Assembly (NCBI RefSeq): GCF_041821065.1
Contig: NZ_JBGUAX010000005.1
Span: 186,001 to 250,000, forward strand
Source: Egicoccus sp. AB-alg2
GTDB lineage: Bacteria; Actinomycetota; Nitriliruptoria; Nitriliruptorales; Nitriliruptoraceae
Length of the DNA: 64,000 bases
Reading direction: 5' to 3'
Shown: positions 17,880 through 26,597 of the stretch, piece by piece
Layout: each line of letters begins with the position of its first letter
Position numbering within the stretch: position 1 is the stretch's first letter
Made by a program: the position numbers and the translations under genes
Notes under the pieces: generated by a model
Databases searched by the model: none
Told to the model about the DNA's origin: nothing
What the model saw: only the letters and a program-made list of their open reading frames with translations

Positions 17880-19064
17880 ATGACCGACACCGCTCCCCCG
17901 GTCGACGCGCCGGCGACCACCTTCCGGGGTCGCCTGCAGCGCCGGTTGCGCCGCCAGTCACGCACGGCGGGACGCGACTCGCTCGTCGCGCTGGTGGTCA
18001 CGGCCCTGCTCGTCGGGCTGGTCCACGGCGGCGGCTGGCTCGAGGGCGAGGCCGCCGCCGCGGCGCCGCTGGACGACACGGCACTGTTCCGTGGCGTCAT
18101 GGTCGGCGACCTGATGTTCGGCCGTCACGTCGCGAAGGTGGCCGAGCGCCGCGGCCACGACTGGCTGCTGGAGGACGTCACGCCGCTGTTCGACGGCGCC
18201 GACTACGTGACCGGCAACCTCGAGCAGGTGATCGCCGCGGATCCCGACGCACTGCCGGACGCCGACAAGCTCATCCACCTCGCCAGCGACCGGCGGGCCG
18301 CGCAGGCCCTCGCGGACGCGGGGTTCACGACCCTGGCGCTGGCCAACAACCACGCCATGGACCATGGCATCCCGGGGCTGCGCGAGACGATCGCCGCGTT
18401 GGACGACGTCGGGTTGGCGTCGGTCGGCGCCGGCGAGACCCTGCAGGACGCGCTGGAGATCGAGTACCAGGAGGTCGGCGACCTGACCGTGGCGACGCTG
18501 TCGTTCAGTGACGCCTACGTGGTCGGGTTCGTGGCGCTGGCCTTCCAGGGCGGCGTGCTGTCGGCCGAACCGGACCGGACCGGACGGTTGATCCGCGAGG
18601 CGGCCGCCAACGCGGACCTGGTCGTCACCCACTTCCACTGGGGCACGGAATACGGCTTCGCGGCCAACCGTGACCAGCGCGAGCTGGCGCAGATGGCGGC
18701 CGCGGCCGGGGCCGACATCGTGATCGGCCACCATCCCCACGTGCTGCAGTCGGTGGAACGGATCGGCGACACGTTGGTGATGTACAGCCTCGGCAACTTC
18801 GTGTTCGACCAGGGCTGGTCGCGCACACGCGAGTCGGCGGTCGTGCGCTACCAGCTGGGTCAGGACGGCCGCGCCCGCGTGGAGTTCGTGCCCGTCGAGG
18901 TACGTGAAGGCGCGCCGCGGCCGCTGGCCGGGCCGCTGGCGGACTACCGGCGTGCCCGCATCTTCCAGCGGCTGACCGGCGGTGGCCTGGAGTGGACACG
19001 CGAGGACGGGATGCTGGTGACCGAGATCGACCACTCCGGGGCGCTGGGAGGGGCCGGCTCGTGA
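17880..19064 (+). CDS. capA: Poly-gamma-glutamate export/synthesis protein CapA/PgsA
   Basis: A 394-residue protein with a short basic cytoplasmic head, one membrane helix (about 35-52) and an extracellular metallophosphatase-like CapA domain. Key motifs: VMVGDLMFGR, NLEQVI, LALANNHAMDHG, VTHFHWGTEYGF and IGHHPHVLQSVE. The family supports assembly and release of poly-gamma-glutamate at the cell surface. The stop TGA overlaps the ATG of the next gene by one base, which ties the gamma-glutamyltransferase to this operon. Confidence 0.92.
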   Translation: MTDTAPPVDAPATTFRGRLQRRLRRQSRTAGRDSLVALVVTALLVGLVHGGGWLEGEAAAAAPLDDTALFRGVMVGDLMFGRHVAKVAERRGHDWLLEDVTPLFDGADYVTGNLEQVIAADPDALPDADKLIHLASDRRAAQALADAGFTTLALANNHAMDHGIPGLRETIAALDDVGLASVGAGETLQDALEIEYQEVGDLTVATLSFSDAYVVGFVALAFQGGVLSAEPDRTGRLIREAAANADLVVTHFHWGTEYGFAANRDQRELAQMAAAAGADIVIGHHPHVLQSVERIGDTLVMYSLGNFVFDQGWSRTRESAVVRYQLGQDGRARVEFVPVEVREGAPRPLAGPLADYRRARIFQRLTGGGLEWTREDGMLVTEIDHSGALGGAGS

Positions 19065-20815
19065 TGACCGACCGGTGGCTCAACTACGTCCTGTCCGTCG
19101 TCGTCGTGCTGGGCATGATCGGCGTGGCGATCTACAACCAGCCGCGCGACCGCCAGGAACGCGCCGAGTTCCTCGACCAGGAACTGACCGAGATCGAGGA
19201 CGACCCGGGGCCGGTCGAGGACCGCGACCCGGTCGAACTGCAGCGCCGTGCCGACCGCGACGAGGCACCAACGGGGGCCGACGAGGAGACCGAGGAACCG
19301 GCGGCTGAGCCGCTGCTCGCGGAGTACGGCGTCAGCGCGAGCCACCCTGACGCGGTCGACGTCGGGATGCAGGTGCTGGAGGGCGGCGGCAACGCCGTCG
19401 ACGCCGCGATCGCCGTCGCCTACGCGCTGGGCGTGGCCGAGCCGTTCGGCTCCGGCATCGGCGGCGGCGGCGCGATGCTGATCCAGCCGGCCGACGGTCC
19501 CCCGAGCTACTACGACTACCGGGAGATCACGCCCCTGAGCGGCGAGCTGCCCGCCTCGGACATCGGCGTGCCCGGCTTCGTCGCGGGCATGGAGGTGATC
19601 CACGACGACCACGGCACCGTGGAACTGGCCGACCTCATCGAGTACGCGGCGCGTCTCGCCGAGGACGGCGTCGAGGTGGACCAGTACCTCAACGAGCGGA
19701 TGCGCGGTGCGGCCCACCGCATGCCGATCCACCTGCTGCCGCGGTTGTTCCCCGACGGCACCGCGATTGCCGCCGGCGAGACCTTGCGCCAGCCCGAGTA
19801 CGCGCAGGCCCTGCGGCTGATCCAGGAGCAGGGCTCGGACGTGATGTACCGCGGCGAGCTCGCCCAGGCGATCGTCGACGCCGTCAACGGTCTCGAGCTC
19901 GACGACTTCGACGACTACGAGGTGCTCGAGCTCGAACCGGCGGTCGGCAGCTTCGCCGGCTACGAGATCGTCTCCGGCGGCGCGCCGGTCAGCGGTCCGC
20001 CGCTGGTCCAGCTGCTGCAGATCGCGGAGACCAGCGGTGTCGCCGACGTCGACCCGCGCAGCGCCGAGGGGATCCATCTCATGGCGCAGGCGTGGCGGCT
20101 GGCCAACGACCAGCGCAGCACCTACATCGGCGACCCGAGCCAGGAGGACGTCGACCTCGACCGCCTGCTGTCGCGCGAGTACACCGACGCGCTGGCCGAG
20201 CGCATCCCCGACGACGGCTTCGCGCCGGTCGAGGACGAGGAGGACGTCCTGTCGCTGGAGACCGACACGACCCAGGTGGTCGTCGTCGACCGGCAGGGCA
20301 CGATGGTGTCCATGACCAACACGCTCAGCAACTTCTTCGGCTCCGGCCTACCGGTGTCGGGGTTCTTCCTCAACGACCAGCTCAAGAACTTCGATCCCGA
20401 GCCGGACTCGATCAACCACACCGCCCCGGGCAAGCGTCCCCGCAGCTTCATCACGCCGACGATCGTGCTGGACGACGGCCGCCCGGTGCTCGGGCTGGGC
20501 TCGCCCGGCGGCCGGCGCATCCCGAACATCGTCGCCCAGGTGCTGGTGCGCTGGGCGGCGCTGGACGAGCCGCTGGACGACGCCGTCGTCGCCCCCCGCT
20601 TCCACCTCGAGGCCCGCCGGCTGGAGCTGGAGGAGGCCGTCTCGGACGGCGAGCGACAGGCCCTGCAGCAGCGCGGCTACGAGGTCACGACCGACGTGCC
20701 CACGACCGAGTACTTCGGCGGCGTGCAGGTCCTCGAGATCGATTGGGACGCCGGCACCATCGACGGGGTGGCCGACGCGCGCCGCGCCGGGAGCTGGGCC
20801 AGCGCCGGCGGCTGA
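19064..20815 (+). CDS. Membrane-tethered gamma-glutamyltransferase (CapD/PgsD-like)
   Basis: A 583-residue Ntn-hydrolase of the gamma-glutamyltranspeptidase family. A single N-terminal helix (about 8-24) and an acidic, charged stalk (25-85) replace the cleaved signal peptide of ordinary GGTs, so it is likely anchored outside the cell. The self-cleavage and nucleophile site is readable at Thr402 in ETDTTQVVVVD; other family features are GGGNAVDAAIAVAYALGV and FGSGIGGGGAML. The usual His after the TT pair is Gln here. In Bacillus anthracis the related CapD cuts poly-gamma-glutamate and attaches it to peptidoglycan; the same job is inferred here from the one-base overlap with capA. A start at GTG 19061 is also possible. 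Confidence 0.88.
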   Translation: MTDRWLNYVLSVVVVLGMIGVAIYNQPRDRQERAEFLDQELTEIEDDPGPVEDRDPVELQRRADRDEAPTGADEETEEPAAEPLLAEYGVSASHPDAVDVGMQVLEGGGNAVDAAIAVAYALGVAEPFGSGIGGGGAMLIQPADGPPSYYDYREITPLSGELPASDIGVPGFVAGMEVIHDDHGTVELADLIEYAARLAEDGVEVDQYLNERMRGAAHRMPIHLLPRLFPDGTAIAAGETLRQPEYAQALRLIQEQGSDVMYRGELAQAIVDAVNGLELDDFDDYEVLELEPAVGSFAGYEIVSGGAPVSGPPLVQLLQIAETSGVADVDPRSAEGIHLMAQAWRLANDQRSTYIGDPSQEDVDLDRLLSREYTDALAERIPDDGFAPVEDEEDVLSLETDTTQVVVVDRQGTMVSMTNTLSNFFGSGLPVSGFFLNDQLKNFDPEPDSINHTAPGKRPRSFITPTIVLDDGRPVLGLGSPGGRRIPNIVAQVLVRWAALDEPLDDAVVAPRFHLEARRLELEEAVSDGERQALQQRGYEVTTDVPTTEYFGGVQVLEIDWDAGTIDGVADARRAGSWASAGG

Positions 20816-20835
20816 TCGGCGCCCGGCGTGTCACA

Positions 20836-20873
20836 GGCGGGCAGCGGTGCGCCCCAGCGCCGACTGGCCCGCC
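20836..20873 (+). terminator. Hairpin after the cap operon
   Basis: GGCGGGC (20836-20842) pairs with GCCCGCC (20867-20873), and the inner sequence folds further through CGG/GCGC pairing. It begins 20 bases after the last operon gene. Confidence 0.4.
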
Positions 20874-21029
20874 GCCCACGCCCGGGTGATGGCACTCGCG
20901 GCCGCGCTGCCGTCAGACCCCGCTGCACGGCCCGTGGCGCGATGGTTGCGCCGGCTGGTGGCCTGAGCCGCGCGCCGCCGTTGACGCGGCCGCCTCGCCC
21001 CTTCACGCTCGGGGTACACGGGAGGGAGC

Positions 21030-21503
21030 ATGATGGCGGCGGAGAAGTTGCACGCCCTGCTGGAGAGCAACGGCGTCGAGTTCGAGGTGCAGACGCACCC
21101 GCGGGCGGTCACGGCGCAGCGCCTGGCCGACGCGGAAGGCATCAGCGGCTACGACGTCGCGAAGCCGGTGCTGCTGTCGGTCGGCGGCCAGCTCGCGATG
21201 GTCGTCGTACCGGGCGCGGAGGTCGTCGACCTCGAGCGGGTCAGCGAGGTGCTCGGCCACAACGACGTCCGGCTGGCGACCGAGGACGAGTTCACGTCGG
21301 TGTTCGACGACTGCGAACCCGGTGCCGAGCCACCGTTCGGGAACCTGTACGGCGTGCCAACGTTCCTCGACGAGGACTTGCGGGCACGCCCGCAGCTGGT
21401 GTTCCGGGACGGCTCGCACACGGAAACGATCACGCTGACGACCGCGGACTACGTCCGCCTCGTGCAGCCGGAGATCATCGACGTCGCGACCGTCAGCACC
21501 TGA
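21030..21503 (+). CDS. YbaK/ProX-type aminoacyl-tRNA deacylase domain protein
   Basis: A 157-residue single-domain protein of the YbaK/prolyl-tRNA editing family. The order of family motifs is present: LESNGVEFEVQTHPRAVTAQ at the N-terminus, a core with VAKPVLLSVGGQLAMVVVPG (the Lys of the AKxL-like strand), and PPFGNLYGVPTFLDEDL. These proteins hydrolyse mischarged aminoacyl-tRNAs, though several relatives have other substrates. GGGAGGGAG lies directly upstream; ATG at 21030 and ATG at 21033 are both possible. It stands alone, convergent with the aldo-keto reductase gene. Confidence 0.8.
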   Translation: MMAAEKLHALLESNGVEFEVQTHPRAVTAQRLADAEGISGYDVAKPVLLSVGGQLAMVVVPGAEVVDLERVSEVLGHNDVRLATEDEFTSVFDDCEPGAEPPFGNLYGVPTFLDEDLRARPQLVFRDGSHTETITLTTADYVRLVQPEIIDVATVST

Positions 21504-21521
21504 CGACGTTGCCGCCGACGG

Positions 21522-22343
21522 TCAGTCCCAGTCGGGGCCGTCGGCCGGGGCGACCAGCCGGTGGCCACGGTCCAGCGCACGGATCCGGGCCATCTCCTCG
21601 TCGCTGAGTTCGAAGCCGAACACGTCGAAGTTGGTGCGGATGCGCTCCGGGTTGCCCGACTTCGGGATGGCGACCGTGCCGGGCTTCTGGATCAGCCAGC
21701 GCAGCGTGACCTGCGTCGCGGTCACGTCGTGCGCGTCCGCGATCTCGGTGAGGGTCGGGTCGTCAGCCACCTCGCCACGCGCGATGGGGCTGTAGGCGGT
21801 CACGAAGCCGCCGTGCTCGCGCAGCACCTCCTCGATGGCGTCGACGGCGAGGTAGGGGTGGTGCTCGACCTGGTCCGTGACCAGCGGGGCGAACTCGTAG
21901 GCCCGCCGCAGCATGGCCGACGGGAAGTTCGACACGCCGATGGCGCGGGTCAGACCGTCCTCGACCAGTGCGGTCATGGCCTGCATCGTCTCTTCGAGCG
22001 GCGCGTGGTCCTCGGCCGGCCAGTGCAGCAGGAGCAGGTCGACACGGTCGACGCCGAGGTCGCGCAGGCTCTGCTCGGTCGAACGGCGCACGTCGGCCGC
22101 TGCGGCGTTGCTGGGCTTGAGCTTGGTGGTGAGGAACACCTCGTCGCGGTCGACGTCGCTGTCGGCGATCGCGCGACCCACCTCGGCCTCGTTGTCGTAG
22201 CCCTGTGCCGTGTCGACGTGGCGGTAGCCGACGTCCAGGGCGGTGCGCACGCCGTCGTAGGCGTCCTGGCCCCACAGCCGCCAGGTGCCGTAGCCGAGCT
22301 TCGGGACCGTCAGGCCACCGTCGAGCGTGATCGTCGGCTCCAT
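21522..22343 (-). CDS. Aldo/keto reductase
   Basis: A 273-residue AKR-family TIM barrel. The catalytic tetrad can be placed: Asp in VDTAQGYDNE with Tyr in QGYDNE, Lys in FLTTKL, and His in LLLLHWP. NADPH-binding residues lie in the C-terminal IPKSGNPERIRTN stretch. The family reduces carbonyls such as 2,5-diketo-D-gluconate and methylglyoxal; the exact substrate is not clear. GGAGGTGG precedes the ATG. The gene reads away from the MFS/permease pair region and converges on the YbaK-like gene with only 18 bases between stops. Confidence 0.88.
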   Translation of the reverse strand: MEPTITLDGGLTVPKLGYGTWRLWGQDAYDGVRTALDVGYRHVDTAQGYDNEAEVGRAIADSDVDRDEVFLTTKLKPSNAAAADVRRSTEQSLRDLGVDRVDLLLLHWPAEDHAPLEETMQAMTALVEDGLTRAIGVSNFPSAMLRRAYEFAPLVTDQVEHHPYLAVDAIEEVLREHGGFVTAYSPIARGEVADDPTLTEIADAHDVTATQVTLRWLIQKPGTVAIPKSGNPERIRTNFDVFGFELSDEEMARIRALDRGHRLVAPADGPDWD

Positions 22344-22378
22344 GCCACCTCCGGGTGCGTGCGGCCTCCGACCCTAAG

Positions 22379-23737
22379 TCAGGCCCCGTCGCGGGCCTCG
22401 TCGGCGACCGGCCGTCCGACCGCCGTCTGGCCGGTCTCCGCAGCGTGTCGCCCGGGGCGGGCGCGGGCGGCCGGCAGCGCCGCGGACAGCGCGATCGTCG
22501 CGGCCCCGGCCCACACCGGCCAGTAGCCCAGCCGTGGGATCAGCGCGCCGCTGACCGGTGGGGTGACCCAGAGGGCGAGGTAGAAGGCGGCGGTGACCCA
22601 GCCGGTCGTCCGACCGGCCGTGCCCGGCGGGCTGGCGCGGACGAGGGCGAGGAACGCCACCGCCGGCCACGTGGTGCCGGTGGCGCCGAACAGCACGGCC
22701 CCGACCCACAGCAGCGCCGGCACCGCGCCACTGGCCGCCATCAGCACGATGGCGGTGGCCGAACCGACGGCCATGGCGACCATCAGCGGCACGGCCAGCC
22801 GGTCCGGGCGGCGCACCGCGAACCCGAGCAGCAGGCGGCACACCAGCGCCGTCCCGCCGTAGACCATCACCGTCGCCCCGGCCGTTGACACCGACAGCCC
22901 ACCGACGTCCGAGGCGAAGGTGGGCAGGTAGGCGAACACGACCGCGCTGCCCCCGCCCATCAGCAGGGCGTACGCAGCCAGGGACCGGCGCGTGCGCACG
23001 CCCGGATCCGTCGCGACACGCACCCGCCGGCCGGCCGGCGATGGGCCGCGTCCGGCCCCTGGCTGGCCAGCCGTCGCGCCGCCGTCCCTCGCGTGGCCGC
23101 CCCTCGCGTGGCCACCCCTTACGTGGCCGACCTTCGTATCGCCGGCCCGAGCGGACGTTGATCCCGTGCGGGCATGGTCGCTCGGGGACGCCCAGGCGAG
23201 CACGGCACCTACCGCCGCGACCAGCGCACCGATCCGCAGCGTCGCGCGCCAGTCCAGGCCGACGGCGCTGGCGGCGGCCAGCGCGCCCGCCGCCAGGGCA
23301 CCCGCCTGCACACCGGCCTGGCCGATCCCGACGAGCCTGGCCTGCGCCCGCGCGGTGGCCGCTGTCGAGGCCCACCGGGTCGTGCCGGGGTTGGCGAACG
23401 CCATGGCGGCACCGGCCGGCAACATCGCCAGGCTCAGGCCGACGCCGGAGCCCGCGAACGACGCCAGCAGCAGCGCCCCGCCGGCGACCACCAGGAGACC
23501 GAGGCAGCTGTGACGCCCACCGATGCGGTCGACGAGCGGTCCCGCCAGTGGCGAACCGAAGACGCCGATCGCGTACAGGCCGGCGAAGACCAGCCCGAGG
23601 TCGCTCGGCCCCAGCTGCAGGTCGGCCTGCAACTGGGGGCCGAGCGCCCCGATGGCGAACTGCGGGAAGATCCCGACCAGCAGCGTCAGCCCGAGCGCCA
23701 GTGCCCACGTCGGGTGACGCTGCGTGGCCTCGCTCAC
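22379..23737 (-). CDS. MFS transporter with repeat-expanded central loop
   Basis: A 452-residue major facilitator protein with 12 predicted helices. The MFS loop motif is seen as PLAGPLVDRIGGR. The cytoplasmic loop between helices 6 and 7 is expanded to about 65 residues and contains pentapeptide repeats of the type G-G-H-A-R, encoded by 15-bp DNA repeats. It starts at GTG 23737, whose bases overlap the stop of the upstream permease gene (GTGA), so the two transporters are co-translated. The substrate is unknown; pairing with a xanthine/uracil permease suggests a purine-related or toxic analogue substrate (inference). Confidence 0.85.
   Translation of the reverse strand: MSEATQRHPTWALALGLTLLVGIFPQFAIGALGPQLQADLQLGPSDLGLVFAGLYAIGVFGSPLAGPLVDRIGGRHSCLGLLVVAGGALLLASFAGSGVGLSLAMLPAGAAMAFANPGTTRWASTAATARAQARLVGIGQAGVQAGALAAGALAAASAVGLDWRATLRIGALVAAVGAVLAWASPSDHARTGSTSARAGDTKVGHVRGGHARGGHARDGGATAGQPGAGRGPSPAGRRVRVATDPGVRTRRSLAAYALLMGGGSAVVFAYLPTFASDVGGLSVSTAGATVMVYGGTALVCRLLLGFAVRRPDRLAVPLMVAMAVGSATAIVLMAASGAVPALLWVGAVLFGATGTTWPAVAFLALVRASPPGTAGRTTGWVTAAFYLALWVTPPVSGALIPRLGYWPVWAGAATIALSAALPAARARPGRHAAETGQTAVGRPVADEARDGA
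23086..23145. repeat. Four 15-bp tandem repeats inside the MFS gene
   Basis: Four units of 15 bp (23086-23100, 23101-23115, 23116-23130, 23131-23145) share the CCCTCGCGTGGCCGC pattern with growing divergence. The length is a multiple of three, so copy number can change without a frameshift. Confidence 0.7.
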
Positions 23738-25152
23738 GGCTGGGGTGTGCGCGGTGGCTCGTCCGTGTGGCGTCGCGAGGGTGTGTCGTCCTCGCCGGCG
23801 AGGATGGCGGCGTCCGGCGCGATCGTGGCACCCAGCGGCGAGTCGGTCCCTCGATCGCGTCCCGGCAGGATCATGTTGAGCAGGACGGCGAGGAAGCCGG
23901 CCGGGACGATGCCGGTGATCAGCAGCACCCGCAGCTGCTCGGGCGCGATGGCGACGACGTCCGGCACGGTGGCCATGCCCTGCCCCACCCCGACGGAGAC
24001 CGCGATGATGAGCAGGTCACGGCGGTCGAGCCGCGACTCGGCGATCAGCCGGATGCCGGCGGCGGCGACCATGGCGAACATCACGACCGCGGCCCCGCCG
24101 AGCACGGCCGACGGCATGGCCGCGATGACGGCGGCCAGCTTGGGCACGAACCCGGCCACGATCAGGAACGCCGCACCAACCGACACGACGTGCCGGCTCA
24201 TCACGCCCGTGAAGGCGACCAGCCCGACGTTCTGGCTGAACGAGGTGTTGGGCATCGCGCTGAACAGCGACGCGAACGCGGTGCCGACGCCGTCGGCCAT
24301 GACGCCGCCGGACAGCTCCCGGTCGGTCACCTCGCGACCGGCGCCGCCCTTGGTGACGGCGGCGAGGTCGCCGATGGTCTCCACCGAGGTGGCGATCGCC
24401 ATCACGCTCATGCCGATCACCGCCGCGGCGGGGAAGCTGAGCCCGAACGCGAGCGGTCGTGGGAACGAGAACCACGCCGCTTCCGCGATCTGGCTGGCGT
24501 CCACGGCGCCCAGCGGGAGGGCGACGAGGTAGCCGGCCACCAGGCCGATGAGGACGGACGCGGCGCTGACGATGCCGCGGCCGAGCGCATAGGCGAGCAG
24601 GGTCACGAGCAGGACGAGGCCGGCCAGGGTGAGGTTGGTCGCCGAGCCGAAGTCCTCCGCGCCGGCGCCGCCGCCTGCGAGGTTGATCCCGGCCGGCAGC
24701 AACCCGACACCGATGACCAGCACGACGATGCCGCTCACCAGCGGCGGGAACAGCGACTTCAGCCAGCGCAGGGTGAGCCCGAGGGCCACCTGCACGATGC
24801 CGGCGATGATCGCGCCGCCGAAGACGGCCGACAGGCCGTACTCCGACGCCAGCGGGATGGCGATGACCAGGAAGCCGAAGCTGGTGCCCTGCACCACGGG
24901 CAGCCGGGCCCCGATGGGGCCCACGCCGATGGTCTGCAGCAGCGTGGTCAGGCCCGCGACCAGCAGCGCGACCTGGACCAGGAAGGCGGTCTCGCCGGTC
25001 GTCGCGCCGACGACGCCGGCGATGATGATGGGGATGGTGACGTTGCTGGCGACCATGACCAGGACGTGTTGCAGCCCCAGTGGTACGGCCTCCCGCAGCG
25101 GTGGCATCTCGTCGACGTCGTAGAGGACCTCGACCTGTGTTCGATCGACCAT
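23734..25152 (-). CDS. NCS2-family xanthine/uracil permease
   Basis: A 472-residue nucleobase:cation symporter-2. About 12-14 helices are present with family motifs: the opening PLGLQHVLVMVASNVTIPII, VVQGTSFGFL, the NCS2 signature region ATSVETIGDLAAVTKGGAGREV, and MPNTSFSQNVGLVAFTGV. NCS2 proteins import xanthine, uric acid or uracil with protons. The ATG at 25152 follows GAGGGAG at 7 bases. It is the first gene of a two-gene unit with the MFS gene. The acidic C-terminal tail (about 45 residues) is disordered. Confidence 0.9.
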   Translation of the reverse strand: MVDRTQVEVLYDVDEMPPLREAVPLGLQHVLVMVASNVTIPIIIAGVVGATTGETAFLVQVALLVAGLTTLLQTIGVGPIGARLPVVQGTSFGFLVIAIPLASEYGLSAVFGGAIIAGIVQVALGLTLRWLKSLFPPLVSGIVVLVIGVGLLPAGINLAGGGAGAEDFGSATNLTLAGLVLLVTLLAYALGRGIVSAASVLIGLVAGYLVALPLGAVDASQIAEAAWFSFPRPLAFGLSFPAAAVIGMSVMAIATSVETIGDLAAVTKGGAGREVTDRELSGGVMADGVGTAFASLFSAMPNTSFSQNVGLVAFTGVMSRHVVSVGAAFLIVAGFVPKLAAVIAAMPSAVLGGAAVVMFAMVAAAGIRLIAESRLDRRDLLIIAVSVGVGQGMATVPDVVAIAPEQLRVLLITGIVPAGFLAVLLNMILPGRDRGTDSPLGATIAPDAAILAGEDDTPSRRHTDEPPRTPQP

Positions 25153-25497
25153 GAGCACTCCCTCGCTCGCGACCCCGCTTGCGCCGGTCTCCCGTCCGGC
25201 GTGCGGGCACCGTAAGCCGTTCAGGCGGCCGTGGGCATGGCAACTTCTGCCGGACCTTCCGGTGGATTCCGCCAACTACGGGTGCCGGCATCCGTCGCGA
25301 CGCGCGCCGGTGTCGGCTCACGGGACACTCGACGCCCATCGCACGACACTTCGGATCGCGCCCGGTCGAGGCGGGTCCAGGACGGATGCCTCTGATCGGG
25401 CGAGAACCGTCGCGTCGGCGACGATTCCGCCTCCCGGCGGCTACCGTCGCTTCGCGCCCCGGCTGCCGTGGCCGGTGGACCGGGACGAGCAGGGCTG
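25153..25497. other. Intergenic region between divergent permease and DUF3152 genes
   Basis: 345 bp with no credible coding frame. It contains a minus-strand -10-like TACGGT (25214-25209) about 57 bases before the permease start, a plus-strand TACCGT (25442-25447) about 51 bases before the DUF3152 start, and a small palindrome CCGGA-CCT-TCCGG (25250-25262). I do not recognise a riboswitch. Confidence 0.4.
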
Positions 25498-26451
25498 GTG
25501 ATCCAGGGCATCCGTCTGCTCCTGCTGGCGGCGACCGTCGCGCTGGTCGTGTCGGTGGCGCCGTCGGCCGCGTCCGCGGTGCCGCCCGACGGCGAGCAGA
25601 CCACGACGAGGTCGACGGTCACGCACCCCTACTGCGTCCGGGTCGCGGGCGCGCCGCGTGTCGAGCGGGCGGCCTTCGCCGCCCAGGCGCAGCAAATCCT
25701 GGCCGAGCGCCGCGGCTGGAGCCTCGGCGGCACCGTGCGCTTCGTCGAGCAGGCCAGTTGCGACGACGCCGCCTTCACGCTCTGGCTGGCGAGCCCGCGA
25801 CGCCTGCCGTCGTTCGGGTCGATCTGCAGCCACGACTACTCGTGCCGGGTCGACGACGACGTGGTGATCAACCGGGCCCGCTGGCACCGCGGCACGCCGG
25901 CGTGGCGGAGGGCCGGCGCGTCACTGGCCGACTACCGCCGCATGGTGGTCAACCACGAGGTCGGCCACTGGCTGGACTTCCGGCATGCCGACTGTCCCGG
26001 CCGCGGCGAGCCGGCTCCGCTGATGCAGCAGCAGTCGATCGACCTGCAGGGTTGCCGGCCCAACCCCTACCCCACCGACCGCGAGCGCGCGCGGCTCGCC
26101 GACCGGCTGGGCGTCGAGGTTCTGGACGGCTTCCGCGACGGCGAGGTGGTCCGGGTGGCCGGGCGTCCCGGGGCGGTCCTGGTCGAGGACGGCCGTCTGC
26201 GCGCGCTGCTCGACGACGAGGCCTTGGAGGAGCGGCGCGCCGCCGCCGGGCGCGTGCGGGTCGTCGCCCAGTCGGACCTGGACGGGCTGCGCACCGGACC
26301 GCCCGTTGGGAGCGGTTCCGGTCGACGCTCGGCCGCCGCCCACGAGAGTGGTGCGCCGCTGTGCCCGAGCCGACCGCCGGCCGCAACGACACCCTCGCGG
26401 CGAACGACGGACTGTGTCACCTGGTGGCAGCTGACGACCATTCGGCGCTGA
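25498..26451 (+). CDS. Secreted DUF3152-type zincin-like protein
   Basis: A 317-residue protein with an N-terminal hydrophobic signal segment ending near AASA (residues 5-28). The central domain fits DUF3152, an actinobacterial family predicted to be metalloprotease-like: the motif VVNHEVGHWLDFRH gives His153-Glu154-xx-His157 plus a further His163. Four cysteines (residues 46, 88, 110, 116) probably form disulfides. After about residue 255 the sequence turns Arg/Ser/Pro-rich and looks unstructured, and may be a non-conserved extension up to the stop. The GTG at 25498 is chosen because the leader begins there. A perfect 14-bp hairpin lies 35 bases downstream. Confidence 0.75.
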   Translation: MIQGIRLLLLAATVALVVSVAPSAASAVPPDGEQTTTRSTVTHPYCVRVAGAPRVERAAFAAQAQQILAERRGWSLGGTVRFVEQASCDDAAFTLWLASPRRLPSFGSICSHDYSCRVDDDVVINRARWHRGTPAWRRAGASLADYRRMVVNHEVGHWLDFRHADCPGRGEPAPLMQQQSIDLQGCRPNPYPTDRERARLADRLGVEVLDGFRDGEVVRVAGRPGAVLVEDGRLRALLDDEALEERRAAAGRVRVVAQSDLDGLRTGPPVGSGSGRRSAAAHESGAPLCPSRPPAATTPSRRTTDCVTWWQLTTIRR

Positions 26452-26486
26452 TCAGCTGCTCTGCGGACCTTTCGCCGCGGACGAGA

Positions 26487-26525
26487 GAACGCTCCACCCC
26501 TTGGGACGTTGGGGGTGGAGCGTTC
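26487..26525. terminator. Strong bidirectional hairpin terminator
   Basis: A perfect 14-bp stem, GAACGCTCCACCCC (26487-26500) and GGGGTGGAGCGTTC (26512-26525), with an 11-base loop. It separates the plus-strand DUF3152 gene from the minus-strand peptide/SARP/EAL unit. The minus-strand exit (TTCTCTCGT) is slightly T-rich. Confidence 0.75.
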
Positions 26526-26597
26526 TGCCGCGACCGCTGACCAGCGGTCGCCCTCTCGAAGTCGGTCGTCTGGGACAGGGGACGACCGGAAAAAGGC

